This document shows positions 43,178 to 53,036 of a stretch of 64,000 nucleotides of DNA, one piece after another. The notes under the pieces are model-generated. The model made no database searches, was not told the DNA's origin, and saw only the letters and a list, made by a program, of their open reading frames with translations. A program made the position numbers and the translations under genes. This DNA comes from Leptolyngbya sp. BC1307. GTDB lineage: Bacteria > Cyanobacteriota > Cyanobacteriia > Phormidesmidales > Phormidesmidaceae. The DNA is taken from contig NZ_NRTA01000008.1 in NCBI RefSeq assembly GCF_002286735.1, positions 1-64,000 of the forward strand, in the 5' to 3' direction. Every line of letters begins with the position of its first letter. The first letter of the stretch is position 1.

Positions 43178-44521
43178 ATGAATCAGCCCACCAGCCAGCC
43201 CGCTAGCCAGCCCAAGATTATCGTGCTAGATGACGATCCGACCGGGTCACAGACGGTTCATAGCTGTCTGCTGCTGCTGAAGTGGGATGTAGAAACGCTG
43301 ACCCTGGGGCTACAAGATGCTGCGCCGATTTTCTTTGTGCTGACCAATACGCGATCGCTCACCCCTGAAGCTGCCAAAGCCGTCACCGCCGAAGTCTGTG
43401 AAAATCTCAAGCTGGCGCTAGCAAAAACGCACACGCCCAATTTTCTCCTGGTCAGCCGCTCAGACTCTACGCTGCGGGGGCACTATCCGGTTGAGACAGA
43501 TGCGATCGCCCAGCAACTCGGCCCGTTCGATGCTCACTTTCTCACCCCGGCCTTTTTTGAAGGCGGTCGGGTCACCCTTGATAGCACTCACTACATTGAA
43601 TCAGATGGCAAACGGACGGCCACTCACGACACCGAATTTGCCAAAGATTCAGTGTTTGGCTACAGCACTAGCTACCTCCCCGACTACGTGGCAGAAAAGA
43701 CAAAAGGAAAAATCCCTGCCAGTCAGGTAGAGCGCTTTCTGCTTGACGACATTCGCCAGGGTTCTTTAGCCCGACTGATGAATTTGCACGATAACCAGTG
43801 TGTCGCCGTCGATAGCCAGCAGCAGAGCGATCTCGATAAATTTGCCGAAGATCTGATTGCTGCCGCCGCTCAAGGCAAAAAGTTCTTATTTCGCAGCGCC
43901 GCCAGCCTGCTCACGGCCCTAGCCAAGCTGCCGCCACAGCCCACCCCACCCGAGGAGATGAACCGCATCACCCGATCTTCATCGGGCGCGATCATCATCG
44001 GCTCTCACGTCAAAAAAACGACCCAGCAGCTGCAAAAACTGCTCGAAGTCCCTGGTATTAAAGGTATCGAGCTTGACGTTGCCCGGCTTAAAGAGAATCC
44101 CGAAACTAGCCATGACGCGCTCTTACAAGAAGTCACCAACCAGATAGAACAGATCCATACCAGCGGCCAAACCCCCGCTGTCTATACCAGTCGCGAAGAG
44201 CTGACTTTCTCAAATGCTCAAACCCGTCTGGCTTTTGGAGAAGCTGTCTCTACGCTGCTGATGGATATTGTTAAAAGTCTGCCCAGCGACATTGGCTTTT
44301 TGATTAGCAAAGGCGGTATTACCTCCAACGACACTCTCAGCAAAGGGCTGGCGCTCACCTCCGCGCGGCTGCTAGGCCAGGTCATTCCGGGAGTATCGAT
44401 CGTCACGACGGCTGCCGATCACCCTCAATTTGCCAATCTGCCAGTGGTGCTTTTTCCCGGAAATGTGGGCGATGATGACGGGTTAGCTTTAGCCTATCAA
44501 CGCCTCGCCTCGCCAGCCTAG
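43178..44521 (+). CDS. Four-carbon acid sugar kinase family protein (OtnK/DUF1537)
   Basis: A 447-residue kinase. The N-terminal signature is VLDDDPTGSQ (residues about 16-25), SRSDSTLRGHYP is the sugar-acid site, and the C-terminal nucleotide-binding domain has ISKGGITSNDTL and the closing FPGNVGDDDG. Members phosphorylate four-carbon sugar acids such as threonate or erythronate; the substrate here is unknown. ATG 43178 is followed by a short Gln/Pro tract (NQPTSQPASQP). Confidence 0.9.
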   Translation: MNQPTSQPASQPKIIVLDDDPTGSQTVHSCLLLLKWDVETLTLGLQDAAPIFFVLTNTRSLTPEAAKAVTAEVCENLKLALAKTHTPNFLLVSRSDSTLRGHYPVETDAIAQQLGPFDAHFLTPAFFEGGRVTLDSTHYIESDGKRTATHDTEFAKDSVFGYSTSYLPDYVAEKTKGKIPASQVERFLLDDIRQGSLARLMNLHDNQCVAVDSQQQSDLDKFAEDLIAAAAQGKKFLFRSAASLLTALAKLPPQPTPPEEMNRITRSSSGAIIIGSHVKKTTQQLQKLLEVPGIKGIELDVARLKENPETSHDALLQEVTNQIEQIHTSGQTPAVYTSREELTFSNAQTRLAFGEAVSTLLMDIVKSLPSDIGFLISKGGITSNDTLSKGLALTSARLLGQVIPGVSIVTTAADHPQFANLPVVLFPGNVGDDDGLALAYQRLASPA

Positions 44522-44614
44522 ACCCTCTTTTTGAGATGAGCCTGTCTAATCTTTAGCGTGCTATCGGGCGATCGCGTAGGATAAAAGAGTTGAATGGCAA
44601 AGCGCACGTAGCAG

Positions 44615-45604
44615 ATGGATATTAAATCGGGATTTGTAGGCACCGTTGGCAATACGCCCCTCATTCGGCTCAATAGCTTTAGCGAAGAAACCGGCTGTGA
44701 AATTTTGGGCAAAGCAGAATTTCTCAATCCGGGCGGTTCCGTCAAAGATCGAGCAGCGCTTTACATTGTTGAGCGGGCCGAAAAAGAAGGCCGACTGAAA
44801 CCGGGCGGTACTGTTGTAGAAGGCACAGCGGGTAATACCGGCATTGGCCTGGCCCATATCTGCAATGCCAAGGGTTACAAGTGCATCATCATCATTCCCG
44901 AAACGCAGTCCCAAGAAAAAATAGATCTGCTGCGCACCCTCGGCGCTGACGTGCGGCCCATTCCCGCTGTTCCCTACAAAGATGAGAATAACTACGTCAA
45001 GGTCTCCGGTCGCCTGGCCGATGAGCTAGACAATGCCATTTGGGCCAATCAGTTTGACGATCTGGCCAACCGTCAGGCTCACTACGAAACCACCGGGCCT
45101 GAGATGTGGGCGCAGACCGACGGCAAAATTGACGGTTGGACAGCAGCGACTGGCACCGGCGGCACCTATGCTGGAGTGGCCATGTTTCTCAAAGAAAAAA
45201 ATCCGGATGCGCGCTGCGTCGTCGCCGACCCCATGGGCAGCGGCCTCTATAGCTATGTCAAAACGGGCGAAATCAAACCCGAGGGGAATTCGGTCACCGA
45301 AGGCATTGGCAACAGCCGGATTACTGGCAACATGGAAGGCGCGCCCATTGACGACGCCATTCAGATAGACGATCACGAAGCGCTGCGAGTAATTTACCAG
45401 CTGCTGTACAAAGAAGGGCTGTTTATGGGTGGCTCAGTGGGGATCAACGTGGGCGCGGCGGTGGCACTGGCCAAACAGATGGGGCCAGGTCACACAATTG
45501 TGACTATCTTGTGCGACGGCGGCTCGCGCTATCAGTCGAAAATCTTCAACCGTGAATGGCTCGACTCTAAAGGGCTCTGGTCTGACGATTTTTTGCCAGC
45601 CTAG
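44615..45604 (+). CDS. cysK: Cysteine synthase A (O-acetylserine sulfhydrylase)
   Basis: A 329-residue PLP enzyme that makes cysteine from O-acetylserine and sulfide. The Schiff-base lysine is K44 in GGSVKDRA, the substrate loop is EGTAGNTGIGLA and the phosphate-binding loop is ATGTGGTYAG. The sequence is complete and of normal length. Neighbouring Prx-Grx and gor genes use the thiol pool it supplies. Confidence 0.93.
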   Translation: MDIKSGFVGTVGNTPLIRLNSFSEETGCEILGKAEFLNPGGSVKDRAALYIVERAEKEGRLKPGGTVVEGTAGNTGIGLAHICNAKGYKCIIIIPETQSQEKIDLLRTLGADVRPIPAVPYKDENNYVKVSGRLADELDNAIWANQFDDLANRQAHYETTGPEMWAQTDGKIDGWTAATGTGGTYAGVAMFLKEKNPDARCVVADPMGSGLYSYVKTGEIKPEGNSVTEGIGNSRITGNMEGAPIDDAIQIDDHEALRVIYQLLYKEGLFMGGSVGINVGAAVALAKQMGPGHTIVTILCDGGSRYQSKIFNREWLDSKGLWSDDFLPA

Positions 45605-45729
45605 TAAAAGAGCCAATGCAGGAGCCAATGATGTTTCCCTGGGCTAGGCGTCTTTGCTCTGCAAAAGGATTAATCTATGCCCTTTGAGGGTTTTATTGGC
45701 GCAGCCTGTTAACTCAGGTTGCTAAAACG

Positions 45730-45744
45730 TACTCATAACGAGTA
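45730..45744. promoter_or_regulatory. Small inverted repeat upstream of the Prx-Grx gene
   Basis: TACTC-ATAAC-GAGTA forms a perfect 5-bp inverted repeat about 110 bp before the Prx-Grx start, in an A/T-rich promoter-like region. It could be an operator; no regulator is assigned. Confidence 0.35.
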
Positions 45745-45853
45745 TGATTTAATTTGTACGCAGTACACACAGTATTTTTAGGGCTATGGCTGAGTCATAG
45801 CATCCTAATTCAGTGCTTCAAGTTGACTAAAGTGATAAGGAGATTTCTGTTTC

Positions 45854-46606
45854 ATGGCATTAGAAAATCGTGAAGGGCAAAAAGTTCCTAACGTCAAGTT
45901 CCGCACCCGTCAGAATGACGAATGGGTGGATGTGACGAGTGACGAGCTTTTCAAAGGCAAGACTGTTGTCGTCTTTTCGCTGCCGGGCGCATTTACCCCG
46001 ACCTGTTCGTCCACTCACCTGCCTGGCTACAACGAGTACGCTGGACTGCTGAAAAAGAACGGGATTGACGACATTATCTGCATGTCGGTTAACGATACGT
46101 TCGTAATGAATGCTTGGGCTGAAAATCAGGAAGCTGAGAACATTACCGTTCTTCCTGATGGCAATGGCGAATTTACGGAGCAGATGGGCATGCTCGTTGA
46201 CAAAGCTGACTTGGGCTTTGGGGCTCGCTCTTGGCGCTATTCTATGCTGGTCAAAGATGGCACCATCGAGAAAATGTTCATTGAGCCGGAAGTGCCTGGC
46301 GACCCGTTTGAGATCTCTGATGCGGAGACGATGTTGAACTACATCAACGAAAAAGCGGGCAAGCCTCACCGCGTATTTATGATTAGCAAGCCCGGCTGCC
46401 CCTTCTGTGCCAAGGCCAGAGACCTGCTAGACGCGCACGGCATGTCTTACGAACAGGTAGAGCTAGGCGGCGGTATCACTACCAAATCGCTCTATGCGGT
46501 TTCGGGCGCGGGTACGACGCCTCAGGTATTTGTAGACGGTCACTTAGTTGGCGGCTCGGATGACCTGGAAGCCTACTTCCAAAAAACGGAGAAGGCCGCT
46601 GTATAG
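45854..46606 (+). CDS. Hybrid peroxiredoxin-glutaredoxin
   Basis: A 250-residue fusion. The N-terminal peroxiredoxin-5 domain has the peroxidatic Cys51 in FTPTCSSTHLPGY. The C-terminal glutaredoxin domain has CPFC at residues 182-185 and the GSH-binding TTPQVFVDG. It reduces peroxides with electrons from glutathione through its own glutaredoxin. The start has AAGGAG about 11 bp upstream. gor follows about 350 bp downstream on the same strand and regenerates the glutathione it uses. Confidence 0.94.
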   Translation: MALENREGQKVPNVKFRTRQNDEWVDVTSDELFKGKTVVVFSLPGAFTPTCSSTHLPGYNEYAGLLKKNGIDDIICMSVNDTFVMNAWAENQEAENITVLPDGNGEFTEQMGMLVDKADLGFGARSWRYSMLVKDGTIEKMFIEPEVPGDPFEISDAETMLNYINEKAGKPHRVFMISKPGCPFCAKARDLLDAHGMSYEQVELGGGITTKSLYAVSGAGTTPQVFVDGHLVGGSDDLEAYFQKTEKAAV

Positions 46607-46686
46607 GGATCTAGCCCTTGACGGCCTATCTCTAATCTCTGTATGGCTTTTGAGTGTGCTGCTCTAAAGCTGTAACAAAAGAATAT

Positions 46687-46754
46687 TCCCCCTTCTTAGT
46701 TGCCTCACTCGCCCTGCTCTAGCTAGTCAGGTCGGTGGGTAAAGGGAAGGGGGA
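46687..46754 (+). terminator. Probable terminator after Prx-Grx
   Basis: TCCCCCTTC (46687-46695) pairs with GAAGGGGGA (46746-46754), followed by TTTCATTTC. The long loop makes this less certain. The rest of the 46607-46956 spacer is A/T-rich leader sequence for gor. Confidence 0.5.
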
Positions 46755-46956
46755 TTTCATTTCTCAGACAGGGAAAATCATCATTTTGTAAATTCATTTA
46801 TGATTTATATAGATGATCTCGATAGAGTGGCTGCCCATAGTTTTTATTTTCCATAGCGGCTGGGTGCGTTTTTTGCCCGCTAGTTTTTACTGATATTTCT
46901 AACGACATTCTCTGTCAGCATCGAACTTTTTATTGTTTATCCGGAGTAGCTCATTG

Positions 46957-48309
46957 ATGGCTTACGATTTTGACCTTTTTGTAATTGGCGGCGGCTCGGG
47001 TGGAATCGCGACTGCGCGGCGAGCGGCTTCTTATGGGGCCAGAGTCGCGGTGGCCGAGAGCGATCGCCTGGGCGGCACCTGTGTAAACCGGGGCTGCGTA
47101 CCTAAAAAACTGATGGTATACGCCTCTCGCTTTCCTAAATACGCCGCCGAGTCGGCAGGCTATGGCTGGGATGTTAAACCCGGTAGCTTTGACTGGCACC
47201 AGATGATCACCGATGTCAACAATGAGGTAAAACGGCTCAACAGTATCTATCAGCGTATGGTAGACACCGCCGAAGTCAAGATATTTCCTGTTCACGCCAA
47301 GCTACTCGATGGTCACACGCTAGAAGTGGGCGACCAAAAAGTCACTGCCGAAAGAATTTTGCTCGCTGTTGGCGGTAAGCCTGTTAAGCCTGATATTCCG
47401 GGAATTGAGCACGCAATCACCTCTGATGGCATGTTTGAGCTGAGCGAGCAGCCCAAGCGAATGGTCATTTTGGGCGGTGGCTACATTGGCTGCGAATTTG
47501 CCTGTGTGATGAATGGGCTAGGGACTGAAGTCACTCAGATCATCCGCAAAGAGCAGATTCTCAACGGATTTGATACCGATGTACGCAATGAGCTGCACGA
47601 GGCGCTGGTGAAGCATGGGATCAAGATTCTGACTAATTCTGAAATCGTAGGCATCGAGAAAACCAGCGATGGGGTGACCGTCACTATCAGCGACGGTAAA
47701 GACCAGCAGGTAATTGTTGCTGACGCGGTGAGCTTAGCGGCGACCGGACGGCGGCCTAAGCTAGAGAATTTGGGTTTGGAGAATACGGCGGTGGAGACGC
47801 ACAAGGGCGCGATCGCCGCTGACAAATATAGCCAAACTGCAGAACCGAGCATCTATGCCATCGGCGACTGCACCGACCGGATTAACCTGACGCCCGTCGC
47901 TATTAACGAAGGCCGGGCACTAGCCGATACGCTCTATGGCGGCAAGTCACGCATTATGAACTACGAGGCCGTTCCTTCAGCGGTCTTTACCACGCCCGAA
48001 GCTGCCAGCGTTGGCATCACCGAAGCGGAGGCGATTGAGCAGTACGGCGAAGACAATATTCACGTTTTCCGATCGCGCTTTCGCTCGATGTACTACACCT
48101 TGCCCAACAAAGACGAAAAGACCCTGATGAAGCTGATTGTGCATACTGAGAGCGACAAGGTTATCGGCGCGCATATGGTTGGCGACAGCGCGGCTGAAAT
48201 TATTCAGGGGGTGGCGATCGCCCTCAAGATGGGCGCGACCAAAGCCGACTTCGATGCGACCGTTGGCATTCACCCCAGCTCAGCCGAAGAGTTTGTCACT
48301 ATGCGTTAG
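46957..48309 (+). CDS. gor: Glutathione reductase
   Basis: A 450-residue flavoprotein disulfide reductase. FAD motif GGGSGGIATA (residues about 11-20), redox-active pair GGTCVNRGC (Cys42, Cys47), NAD(P)H motif GGGYIGCEFA and the C-terminal His-Pro site GIHPSSAEEF. It reduces glutathione disulfide with NADPH. I chose ATG 46957 over TTG 46933 because GGAG lies 11 bp upstream and the family starts here. The stop lies in a 15-bp tandem duplication. Confidence 0.95.
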   Translation: MAYDFDLFVIGGGSGGIATARRAASYGARVAVAESDRLGGTCVNRGCVPKKLMVYASRFPKYAAESAGYGWDVKPGSFDWHQMITDVNNEVKRLNSIYQRMVDTAEVKIFPVHAKLLDGHTLEVGDQKVTAERILLAVGGKPVKPDIPGIEHAITSDGMFELSEQPKRMVILGGGYIGCEFACVMNGLGTEVTQIIRKEQILNGFDTDVRNELHEALVKHGIKILTNSEIVGIEKTSDGVTVTISDGKDQQVIVADAVSLAATGRRPKLENLGLENTAVETHKGAIAADKYSQTAEPSIYAIGDCTDRINLTPVAINEGRALADTLYGGKSRIMNYEAVPSAVFTTPEAASVGITEAEAIEQYGEDNIHVFRSRFRSMYYTLPNKDEKTLMKLIVHTESDKVIGAHMVGDSAAEIIQGVAIALKMGATKADFDATVGIHPSSAEEFVTMR

Positions 48310-48332
48310 ACAGACAGGCGTTAGACGGACAG
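48303..48332. repeat. 15-bp tandem duplication over the gor stop codon
   Basis: GCGTTAGAC(A/G)GACAG occurs twice in tandem, and the first copy contains the stop codon. Confidence 0.85.
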
Positions 48333-48357
48333 GCAACGCTTCCCTTTGTAATCTAAT

Positions 48358-48408
48358 AGCGCTCCCCAGAGACGGTCTGAGAATTGTCTTTGGGGAGCGC
48401 TTTAGTTT
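48358..48408 (+). terminator. Strong terminator after gor
   Basis: AGCGCTCCCCAGAGAC (48358-48373) pairs over all 16 positions (one G-U) with GTCTTTGGGGAGCGCT (48386-48401), followed by TTAGTTT. Confidence 0.85.
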
Positions 48409-48409
48409 G

Positions 48410-49059
48410 GGCTTTAGAAGAGAGTTAATGACGGTCAGTAGATATACTCATCTGGCCGAAAAGCCGCATGAACCTTATGTGAACTTCGCATAATCTGAGC
48501 AAAAATGTTCTCTGTGAACCTGCATGCAAATTTTCTACGGTTACGATAGCCACCAGATTAGTAGATGCGAGGCTTATGCATAGCGATCGCCGCTTCTAAA
48601 AAACCTCAACTGTCACACCCATGACTATGACGCTTCGCAAACGTGCCCCCTGACCGGCAGTAACACAGCTCAGCATCGTTAACGTATTAGTAGATCGCCT
48701 AGATCTAACAACGATGCCCGCCTAGTCTGTGTTAACCCAAGTGCCTTACGCCCCGATTACCTCACTCACTTTACTGCTACAGCTCAGGGGGCAAGTTATT
48801 CACATCCCCCACATCTTTTCGATTATCAGCTCTTATAGCGTGAGTTTGCAGCCTTCTGTGGGCCTAGCCACGGCTGTTGAAAATCAAAAGACTGTCGAGG
48901 CTTGCCTTCATCAGAGTTTTAGCTGATTTGCATCAAGTTTATCGGTTGCTTTAACCAGTAATTCCCTCGAATGATTATCTTAGAGCCGTGGGAATGTTTA
49001 GCAAGTACAGCTTTCTCCGTCACTGAATACTACTGGGTCTATCCCAATACGTTTTGATC
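48410..49059. other. Non-coding spacer with a second hairpin
   Basis: No convincing gene. A long hairpin GCATCGTT (48673-48680) / AACGATGC (48710-48717), with AGATC/GATCT nested inside, may be a terminator or small RNA. The remainder is presumed promoter sequence for the Mo-nitro_C gene. Confidence 0.45.
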
Positions 49060-49350
49060 ATGAATTCTTCTATCCTCAGAAACAAAAAATCATTAGACCT
49101 TCTAACACCCGTGCGACGCCGGATTGAGCAGATTCCTGTCGAAAACCAGCAAACTGCTCGCCGCATCGTTTCTCTCATTCCCGCCGACTGCCCGTTTGAG
49201 AGAGACCTGAAGCTCTTTGGCCGCACGCTCGCTCACATTCCGCCGATGTGTAAGATCAACCCACTATACGAGCCGCTGGTCATGCTGCGCTTTAAGGCAC
49301 TCTGCTACTTAGTCGATGAGTGCGGCGAAGATATCACGGCATTCAGCTAG
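49060..49350 (+). CDS. Mo-dependent nitrogenase C-terminal-like protein (Mo-nitro_C)
   Basis: A 96-residue protein with the conserved block RRIVSLIPADCPFERDLKLF, then IPPMCKINPLYEPLV and RFKALCYLVDECGEDIT, which defines the cyanobacterial Mo-nitro_C family. Despite the name, such proteins are widespread in cyanobacteria without nitrogenase, and no nif gene is nearby. Conserved Cys residues might bind a metal. ATG 49060 is preferred over the upstream TTG. Confidence 0.85.
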   Translation: MNSSILRNKKSLDLLTPVRRRIEQIPVENQQTARRIVSLIPADCPFERDLKLFGRTLAHIPPMCKINPLYEPLVMLRFKALCYLVDECGEDITAFS

Positions 49351-49599
49351 GGTCCCGACGGTTTTTCCGGTAGGTGGGGATCAGCGATCGCTCCTCAGCT
49401 GTTCCAATCCACTCAGGCTTAAGCCCGTGCTCTGACTAATCATCTCGGCAGTACACCGAGCAAAGAACAGCAATTTCATCTGAGCGTTGCTTAGGTCGGC
49501 TTTGGCAGGCCCCTTCAAAATCACTGCGCGTAGCCGACACCTCTATATGAGCGAGGTCCGCTTGAGCCGCTCCGCGTTTTCGAGCCAGCTTTAGTAGCA

Positions 49600-50568
49600 C
49601 TAGCGTCGGTAGCCTACTGCTTGTAGCAGATTGAGCGGGCCGACCGCTTTCAGCCGGGTTAGTGTCTTTTCGTTTTTAACCAGCAGCGATCCGGCAAAGC
49701 CGAGCGAATTGACTGAAATGTCTAAGTATTTTTCCTGGCTGCGCGGAACGACCATCATCCACTGCCGGGTACAGAGCAGGTTATACGCGGCTGTTTGCGT
49801 TCCCTGCCAGTTGTTGTTACTCGATATGCCGACAGCGCTCAGCAGCTGGTGGTAGCTAGTCAGATATCGCTGGGCTGCATTTGAGCCTTCAGCAGTCTGC
49901 TGGTCGGCAGGTTGAACGAGACTGGCAAGACTGTCTGAATAGGCAAATTTGGTGATCGTATGGCGAAAAGGCAAAAGCGATGATCTGCCTACTGCTTGTT
50001 CATCTTCGCTCTGCTCATGCCTGGCCTGCTCGTATTCCACTGCTGCGATCGCCGCCGCCATCGAAAAATCCACCTGTTCTCTGACGTTGGGCACAACTTG
50101 CAAATGCTTATGAGGCTGACTAGACCCAGCCACCGTGCCGCCATTAAAGAAGGCCAGTCCTTCTACTTCTGAAAGACATCGAACCAGGGCTTCAAAATCT
50201 GCCAGCGTCAGCCAGTTTTCCTGCGACTCGTACTCGCGGGTGACGATTAAAAAGTGATGGTCTACGACGTTAAATTTGTTGAGCAGGCACAGGTGAGTCT
50301 CTGAAATATCGGTGACGTAAAGGTCTTCTTCGTAAGGCAAAAAAGGATTGGCGGGGATCGTTTTGCCTTGCTGCTTGCGGGCCTTTTCTTTGCGCGACAG
50401 GTTGGCTAAGATTCGCACGACAAAGCGCATACCTACCGATTCGAGATATTCGGCAGTCGTCTCAATGGACTCTAAAGCGCCGGTGCGTAACCCATGCGCA
50501 CTCCGCGCCTTGAGCCGAGCCCAAAGGTGACCTGTCTGCCAGGGAATGCGATCGCCTGTCTCGCTCAA
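49600..50568 (-). CDS. Ap4A phosphorylase (ATP adenylyltransferase)
   Basis: About 322 residues. The N-terminal part has [16 protein letters not shown]. The HIT-like catalytic region has [17 protein letters not shown] with the H-x-H-x-Q-type site, and the C-terminal domain has [15 protein letters not shown]. It splits diadenosine tetraphosphate into ATP and ADP. The 5' end overlaps the aroC stop: TTG 50568 (overlap TTGA) fits the family's N-terminus, with GTG 50580 as alternative. The open frame to 50664 is antisense noise. Confidence 0.85.
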   Translation of the reverse strand: MSETGDRIPWQTGHLWARLKARSAHGLRTGALESIETTAEYLESVGMRFVVRILANLSRKEKARKQQGKTIPANPFLPYEEDLYVTDISETHLCLLNKFNVVDHHFLIVTREYESQENWLTLADFEALVRCLSEVEGLAFFNGGTVAGSSQPHKHLQVVPNVREQVDFSMAAAIAAVEYEQARHEQSEDEQAVGRSSLLPFRHTITKFAYSDSLASLVQPADQQTAEGSNAAQRYLTSYHQLLSAVGISSNNNWQGTQTAAYNLLCTRQWMMVVPRSQEKYLDISVNSLGFAGSLLVKNEKTLTRLKAVGPLNLLQAVGYRR

Positions 50569-51653
50569 AGCGTGCCGCACTGCGCCTGCTGACGCAGCAG
50601 ATGGTCGCACAGCACCAGGGCAACCATCGCTTCTACCATCGGGACGGCTCTGGGCAATACGCAAGGGTCGTGACGGCCTTCAGCCGCTAGCGTGGTTTCT
50701 TGCCCATCGCTATCGACAGTTTTTTGGGCTTTGCGAATGGTGGCCGTAGGCTTAAAGGCGACCCGCAAGACGATGTTTTCACCGTTAGAAATGCCGCCCT
50801 GAGTGCCGCCGGAGCGATTGGTGCGCGTGCGAAAGCCGCCGTCTTCGCCCCGATAAAACTCGTCGTTATGCTGACTGCCGGTGAGCAGCGTGCCCGCGAA
50901 GCCCGATCCCATTTCAAAGCCTTTGGTGGCCGGTAGTGACATCGCTGCTTTAGCGAGATCGGCGGTCAGCTTATCAAATACGGGCGATCCCAACCCTTTT
51001 GGCACGTTTCTAGCGACGCATTCGACCACGCCCCCAATCGAGTCGCCTTCTTTGCGAACCTGATCAATCCGCTCGATCATCTGCTCGGCTACGTCCTGAT
51101 TGGGGCAGCGCACGATGTTGCTTTCGACCTCTGCCAGGGTGACGGTGTCAGGATCTAGCGGTGCTTCGATGTCTTGAATGCGTTTGACATAGGCGATGAT
51201 TTCTACCCCAGCCACCTGCTTGAGAATTTTTTTGGCGATCGCTCCCGCTGCCACCCGGCCAATCGTCTCCCGCGCCGAAGATCGACCGCCGCCCTGCCAG
51301 TTGCGAATGCCGTACTTAGCGTCGTAAGTGGCATCGGCGTGAGAAGGCCGATATTTTTTGGCCATCTCGTCATAGTCCTGAGAACGAGCGTCTTTGTTGC
51401 GCACCAGGATAGAAATTGGCGTGCCCAGGGTTTTTCCTTCAAACACACCGGAGATAATCTCGCAGGTATCGGTTTCTTTGCGAGGGGTGGTGATTCGGCT
51501 TTGTCCTGGCCGTCGCCGGTCGAGATCGACCTGAATTTCTTCAGCCGAAATTTCCAGCTGGGGCGGGCAACCGTCAATCACAACCCCGACCCCGCCGCCG
51601 TGAGATTCTCCAAAAGTCGTGATCCGAAAAAGATGGCCGAAGGTGTTGCCCAT
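50565..51653 (-). CDS. aroC: Chorismate synthase
   Basis: A 362-residue enzyme forming chorismate from EPSP with reduced FMN. Motifs: [19 protein letters not shown] near the start, [19 protein letters not shown] in the middle and the C-terminal [17 protein letters not shown]. Complete. It is followed by an overlapping Ap4A phosphorylase gene, so the two are co-transcribed. Confidence 0.97.
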   Translation of the reverse strand: MGNTFGHLFRITTFGESHGGGVGVVIDGCPPQLEISAEEIQVDLDRRRPGQSRITTPRKETDTCEIISGVFEGKTLGTPISILVRNKDARSQDYDEMAKKYRPSHADATYDAKYGIRNWQGGGRSSARETIGRVAAGAIAKKILKQVAGVEIIAYVKRIQDIEAPLDPDTVTLAEVESNIVRCPNQDVAEQMIERIDQVRKEGDSIGGVVECVARNVPKGLGSPVFDKLTADLAKAAMSLPATKGFEMGSGFAGTLLTGSQHNDEFYRGEDGGFRTRTNRSGGTQGGISNGENIVLRVAFKPTATIRKAQKTVDSDGQETTLAAEGRHDPCVLPRAVPMVEAMVALVLCDHLLRQQAQCGTL

Positions 51654-51759
51654 ATACTGCTCGTCTGTCTACATTTGGCCTGGTTGCGATCGCTTAATCG
51701 CCAGGAATTCTTACGATCCTATCGTATTTAGGGCTTGCAGATAGATCCTTGTAGCGCGT

Positions 51760-51950
51760 CTATTGAGGATTACTCGCGGCGCGAGATTCAGATAGCTTCA
51801 GCAGCTGACGCGGATTGACCGCTTCGTCGTTTTTATAAATGCTGTAGTGCAAATGAGACCCAGAAGACCGCCCGGTACTGCCGACATGGCCAATGACCTG
51901 ACCGCGCTTGAGGCGATCGCCCGCTTCCACATCGCTATTCAATGAGGTTT
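51760..51950 (-). pseudogene. M23 peptidase, C-terminal remnant
   Basis: The minus frame reads DVEAGDRLKRGQVIGHVGST, GRSSGSHLHYSIYKN and NPRQLL, the end of a LytM/M23 metallopeptidase including the H-x-H zinc residues. The first zinc-binding His/Asp region, membrane anchor and most of the protein are missing. The frame upstream to 52023 does not match the family. A dead cell-wall hydrolase fragment. Confidence 0.75.
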
Positions 51951-52262
51951 GTTGCATGAAAGATTGAAGGCGTTTGCTTGCGCAGTGCTTAGAAAAATCG
52001 AGATTCTGTGATGATTTTCGCAACTCCGAAATTATACGGGGATCATGGACTCAGCTACTAAAGACTTCTGATTTTTTGTATGCAATCTTGATATGTCACA
52101 AGAAAAACTTGAGACAATTTGTCTATATTTTTCCGGCAGATCTGACGCGGCAATTGAGATCTGAGCGCCACTATTATTCCGTTTTTATGGCGCTAGAGGG
52201 TTGTCGCGATCGCCCAATATTCGTCAAAGTAAGACATTCATGATGTGGCAAGTAATAACGCG

Positions 52263-53036
52263 ATGAAGCTTACCTGGTTCGATGCAAATACCTGGCTAAT
52301 CGAAGCTGGAAATAAACGAATTTTGATTGATCCCTGGCTGGTTGGCGACCTGATATTTGGCAATATGCCCTGGTTAGTGCGCGGCAGCAGGCCACAAGCG
52401 GCTACTATTCCGCCGGATATCGATCTGATTTTGCTCTCTCAGGGGTTAGCTGACCATGCCCATCCGCCGACACTGCAGCAATTAGACAAATCGATTCCGG
52501 TATGGGCCTCTCCCGATGGCGCAAAAGTCGCAGAGGGATTGGGTTATCAGTCAGTGACGGTGCTCAACCACGGCGACACGCTGCGTTTAGACGATGTTAA
52601 GATCCAAACGTTTGTCGGGGCTGTAGTCGGCGCGACGAAGCGGGAAAACGCCTACGTGTTGACCTTTTTGACAGACGGCACCCGGCTGTACTACGAACCG
52701 CACGGCTACCCCGATGCTGAGCATCTGAGCGATATCGGTAGCGTCGATGTGGCGATCACGCCCATGGCCGATCAAACGCTGCTGGGAATAGCGCCAGTCA
52801 TTCGAGGGGGCGTTGCCGCGCCGCAAATTGCTGACCTGCTCAAGCCTCGGGTAATGTTGCCGACGGCAGAGGCGGGCCGGGTGACCTACGACGGGCTGAT
52901 TTCGCCGTCGCTGACGACAAAGGGAGGCGCTGCCAGAATGCGATCGCGCTTTGCCGATGAAGGTAAAGATATTCGGATTATTCAGCCGGTTTCGGAAGAG
53001 GTCATTGAGCTAGATTTGCAAGCGGTAGCTGGCTAG
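52263..53036 (+). CDS. MBL-fold metallo-hydrolase-like protein
   Basis: A 257-residue protein of the UPF0173-like beta-lactamase-fold group. The start MKLTWFDANTWLIEAGNKR is typical. At the metal site the usual HxHxDH reads LSQGLADHAHP, so the first His is replaced by Gln while D and H remain. Later motifs include YYEPHGYPD and VAITPMAD. It might be a weak or non-hydrolytic member. I chose ATG 52263 over GTG 52245. Confidence 0.85.
   Translation: MKLTWFDANTWLIEAGNKRILIDPWLVGDLIFGNMPWLVRGSRPQAATIPPDIDLILLSQGLADHAHPPTLQQLDKSIPVWASPDGAKVAEGLGYQSVTVLNHGDTLRLDDVKIQTFVGAVVGATKRENAYVLTFLTDGTRLYYEPHGYPDAEHLSDIGSVDVAITPMADQTLLGIAPVIRGGVAAPQIADLLKPRVMLPTAEAGRVTYDGLISPSLTTKGGAARMRSRFADEGKDIRIIQPVSEEVIELDLQAVAG

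Noticed and set aside
48673-48717. tRNA-like structure
   Set aside because: The sequence folds as one long hairpin and lacks the conserved T-arm and anticodon features of a tRNA.
49060-49350. Nitrogen-fixation gene
   Set aside because: Only the small Mo-nitro_C family is present, and it is common in non-fixing cyanobacteria.
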